From Anaerolineales bacterium (GTDB lineage: Bacteria > Chloroflexota > Anaerolineae > Anaerolineales > UBA4823): a stretch of 7,305 nt of DNA. The position numbers and the translations under genes were made by a program. Location of the stretch: assembly GCA_022865865.1 (NCBI GenBank), contig JALHTN010000644.1, forward strand, positions 1-7,305, read 5' to 3'. Below the pieces are notes generated by a model. That model did no database searches, had not been told where the DNA came from, and saw only the letters and a program-made list of their open reading frames with translations. Of this stretch, positions 6,340 to 7,305 are shown piece by piece (within the stretch, counting starts at the first letter, position 1; every line of letters starts with the position of its first letter).

Positions 6340-6843
6340 TCATTCGGGCAGCTCTTTAATCCAGATATTAAGCGACTCATCGTGCTCTTTGTAATGCCAG
6401 AAAGTGTTGGCGGCAACCATCTCCCATAATGGCTGACCTTCCCGCCAGGCAAAACAATGTGGATCGATCAGATCTTCTTCAGCAATATCTTGAACTGCTT
6501 TCAATGCCTGGGGATATGATAGAGTGAAATCGGTCAGAACCTCGTCCAAGGGATGCAGGCGATATTTCTGATAAGTTTGTTCATTCCATTCATCCAGATC
6601 ATCCCATGTCATTCCCGGGGGGAGCATTTGGGGCTCCTCACCGCGTACGGTTTCCGCCAACCATTGCACCATGCGCTGCTCCCAAACCGTGATATGGGCC
6701 AGCAGATCCTTAACAGTCCATGCTTCGATCACACCGGGAATAAGCATCTGCGCCTCACTGATCTTCGCCAGGGTCTCTTCTAGACGCGAGCGCTCAACCT
6801 TAATCTGCTCCAATAATTTGGGTTTATTCATGTTCTCATCCAT
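6340..6843 (-). CDS. ClbS/DfsB-type DinB-like four-helix-bundle protein
   Basis: 167 residues, the usual length for this family. The ATG at 6843 has GGAGG 6 bases upstream and is chosen over an ATG four codons later. Features of ClbS/DfsB (DUF1706): an N-terminal helix LLEQIKVERSRLEETLAKI, the AWTVKDLLAHITVWEQRM segment (41-58) with His50, a central WDDLDEWNEQTYQKYR stretch (80-95), EEDLIDP (122-128), and FWHYKEHDE (148-156) with His150 and His154 as HxxxH. The three histidines form the expected metal triad of DinB-like bundles. ClbS protects cells from colibactin by opening its cyclopropane; for most relatives the substrate is unknown. The left-edge protein at 1-577 shares the same motifs in the same order (including EEDLIDP), so the two belong to one family, though they are clearly divergent. 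It lies 86 bases downstream of the HAD gene. Confidence 0.88.
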   Translation of the reverse strand: MDENMNKPKLLEQIKVERSRLEETLAKISEAQMLIPGVIEAWTVKDLLAHITVWEQRMVQWLAETVRGEEPQMLPPGMTWDDLDEWNEQTYQKYRLHPLDEVLTDFTLSYPQALKAVQDIAEEDLIDPHCFAWREGQPLWEMVAANTFWHYKEHDESLNIWIKELPE

Positions 6844-6849
6844 TGGATT

Positions 6850-6854
6850 CCTCC
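6850..6854 (-). promoter_or_regulatory. Ribosome binding site deciding the ATG start at 6843
   Basis: GGAGG on the minus strand, 6 bases before the ATG at 6843. It favours this start over the ATG four codons downstream. Confidence 0.65.
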
Positions 6855-6899
6855 AGGTTTGGGGATTTCAATGCTCATCAATCAGGTTTTATCTGCTTT

Positions 6900-6927
6900 A
6901 GTATTTTATAGCAAATCGTAGATTCAA
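6900..6927 (-). promoter_or_regulatory. Weak candidate sigma-70-like promoter between the HAD and ClbS-type genes
   Basis: On the minus strand TTGAAT (6927-6922) and AATACT (6905-6900) are separated by 16 bases, each matching four of six consensus positions. The site begins just after the HAD stop codon and would start a transcript about 50 bases before the ClbS-type start. AT-rich sequence gives such matches by chance, so this is tentative. Confidence 0.2.
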
Positions 6928-6929
6928 CC

Positions 6930-7305
6930 TTAATCACTTTCTGTATTTTGCTCGACAGATGCTTCCGGACCAGCAATTCGGAATAAATCTTCCCACGGAA
7001 TCTGGATTAGATTTTCAACGACCAGGTCAATGCCATTTAATTCGATGGAGGCCGTGTTACTATCCCCCGGCTTCAGGGCGATGATATACCCAATGCCTGC
7101 AGCTCGGGCGGCTTGAAAGCCAGAAATCGAGTCTTCTACAACCACACATTCCGTCGGCCGCAACCCCAGTGAATGGGCCGCTTGAAGATAGATATCCGGA
7201 GCTGGCTTACCTGGCCTGACACCATCATCGAAAGTAATTAATTGAGAATCAAACCAGCGCCCAAGCTGCAGATGCTCGCTGAAGAATAAGAGATTACCCT
7301 TTCCA
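6930..7305 (-). CDS. HAD-superfamily subfamily IA phosphatase, beta-phosphoglucomutase-like (partial, C-terminal part)
   Basis: 124 residues are open from the right edge to a TAA at 6932-6930; the start lies outside the window. The sequence carries the second half of a HAD-IA enzyme: FFSEHLQLGRWFD (7-19), then FDDGVRPGKPAPDIYLQAA (25-43) with motif III Lys33, and CVVVEDSISGFQAARAAG (53-70) with the motif IV acidic pair Glu57-Asp58. Motif I (the catalytic DxDG) and motif II would be upstream of the window. Enzymes of this type are cytosolic Mg-dependent phosphatases or phosphomutases acting on small phosphorylated metabolites; the GKPAPD and VEDS forms fit the beta-phosphoglucomutase/sugar-phosphatase branch. 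The last 15 or so residues are a polar tail. It is the most upstream gene seen in the collinear series. Family call is firm; substrate unknown. Confidence 0.88.
   Translation of the reverse strand, partial: GKGNLLFFSEHLQLGRWFDSQLITFDDGVRPGKPAPDIYLQAAHSLGLRPTECVVVEDSISGFQAARAAGIGYIIALKPGDSNTASIELNGIDLVVENLIQIPWEDLFRIAGPEASVEQNTESD

Noticed and set aside
6870..6930. Possible hairpin terminator after the HAD gene (TTTGCT...AAGCA)
   Set aside because: The stem has only four or five pairs around an AT-rich loop and no following T tract on the transcribed strand.
1..7305. Integron cassette array (single-direction small genes of GNAT, VOC, NTF2-like and DinB types)
   Set aside because: No repeated attC-like core sites or matching inverted repeats were found between the genes, and no integrase is present in the window.

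Overview
The window is a bacterial chromosome segment in which every supported gene lies on the minus strand, read from the right edge to the left. No phylogenetic marker is present. A cluster combining DinB/ClbS four-helix proteins, a tandem GNAT, a VOC protein, an NTF2-like remnant and a Cys-rich alpha/alpha-toroid protein is a combination I associate with Chloroflexota (Anaerolineae). That assignment is an inference from family content and mixed base composition, not a demonstrated placement.

Layout in transcription order (right to left): C-terminal part of a HAD-IA phosphatase, cut by the right edge (6930-7305); a ClbS/DfsB-type DinB-like protein (6340-6843); a membrane-anchored class I SAM methyltransferase (5604-6260); a Cys-rich prenyltransferase/squalene-cyclase-like toroid protein (4512-5543); a broken NTF2/SnoaL-like gene (about 4199-4494); a tandem GNAT protein (3337-4209); a probable decayed reading frame (about 3080-3316); a VOC protein (2674-3057); a metallo-beta-lactamase-fold hydrolase with AHL-lactonase-like metal ligands (1791-2612); a long DinB-superfamily protein (813-1676); and a ClbS/DfsB protein whose C-terminus begins a TPR-like module, cut by the left edge (1-577). 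Several starts were moved inward from the longest open frame because a ribosome binding site or family length favours the internal codon.

Gaps between intact genes run from about 55 to 300 bases. The two largest (3058-3336 and 4210-4511) are not empty: both hold remains of minus-strand coding sequence, the second clearly NTF2-like. The region therefore seems to gain and lose small single-domain genes while keeping one transcription direction.

Functionally the genes look like a collection of small-molecule handling enzymes: three DinB-fold proteins, an acetyltransferase, a VOC protein, a lactonase-like hydrolase, a methyltransferase and a HAD phosphatase. They resemble detoxification or resistance genes more than the steps of one pathway, and nothing in the sequence links their substrates. 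I see no RNA genes, insertion sequences, CRISPR array, integron attC sites or convincing terminators. The parts most worth follow-up are the NTF2 remnant, the Cys-rich toroid protein, the triple occurrence of DinB-like proteins, and the decayed frame between the GNAT and VOC genes.
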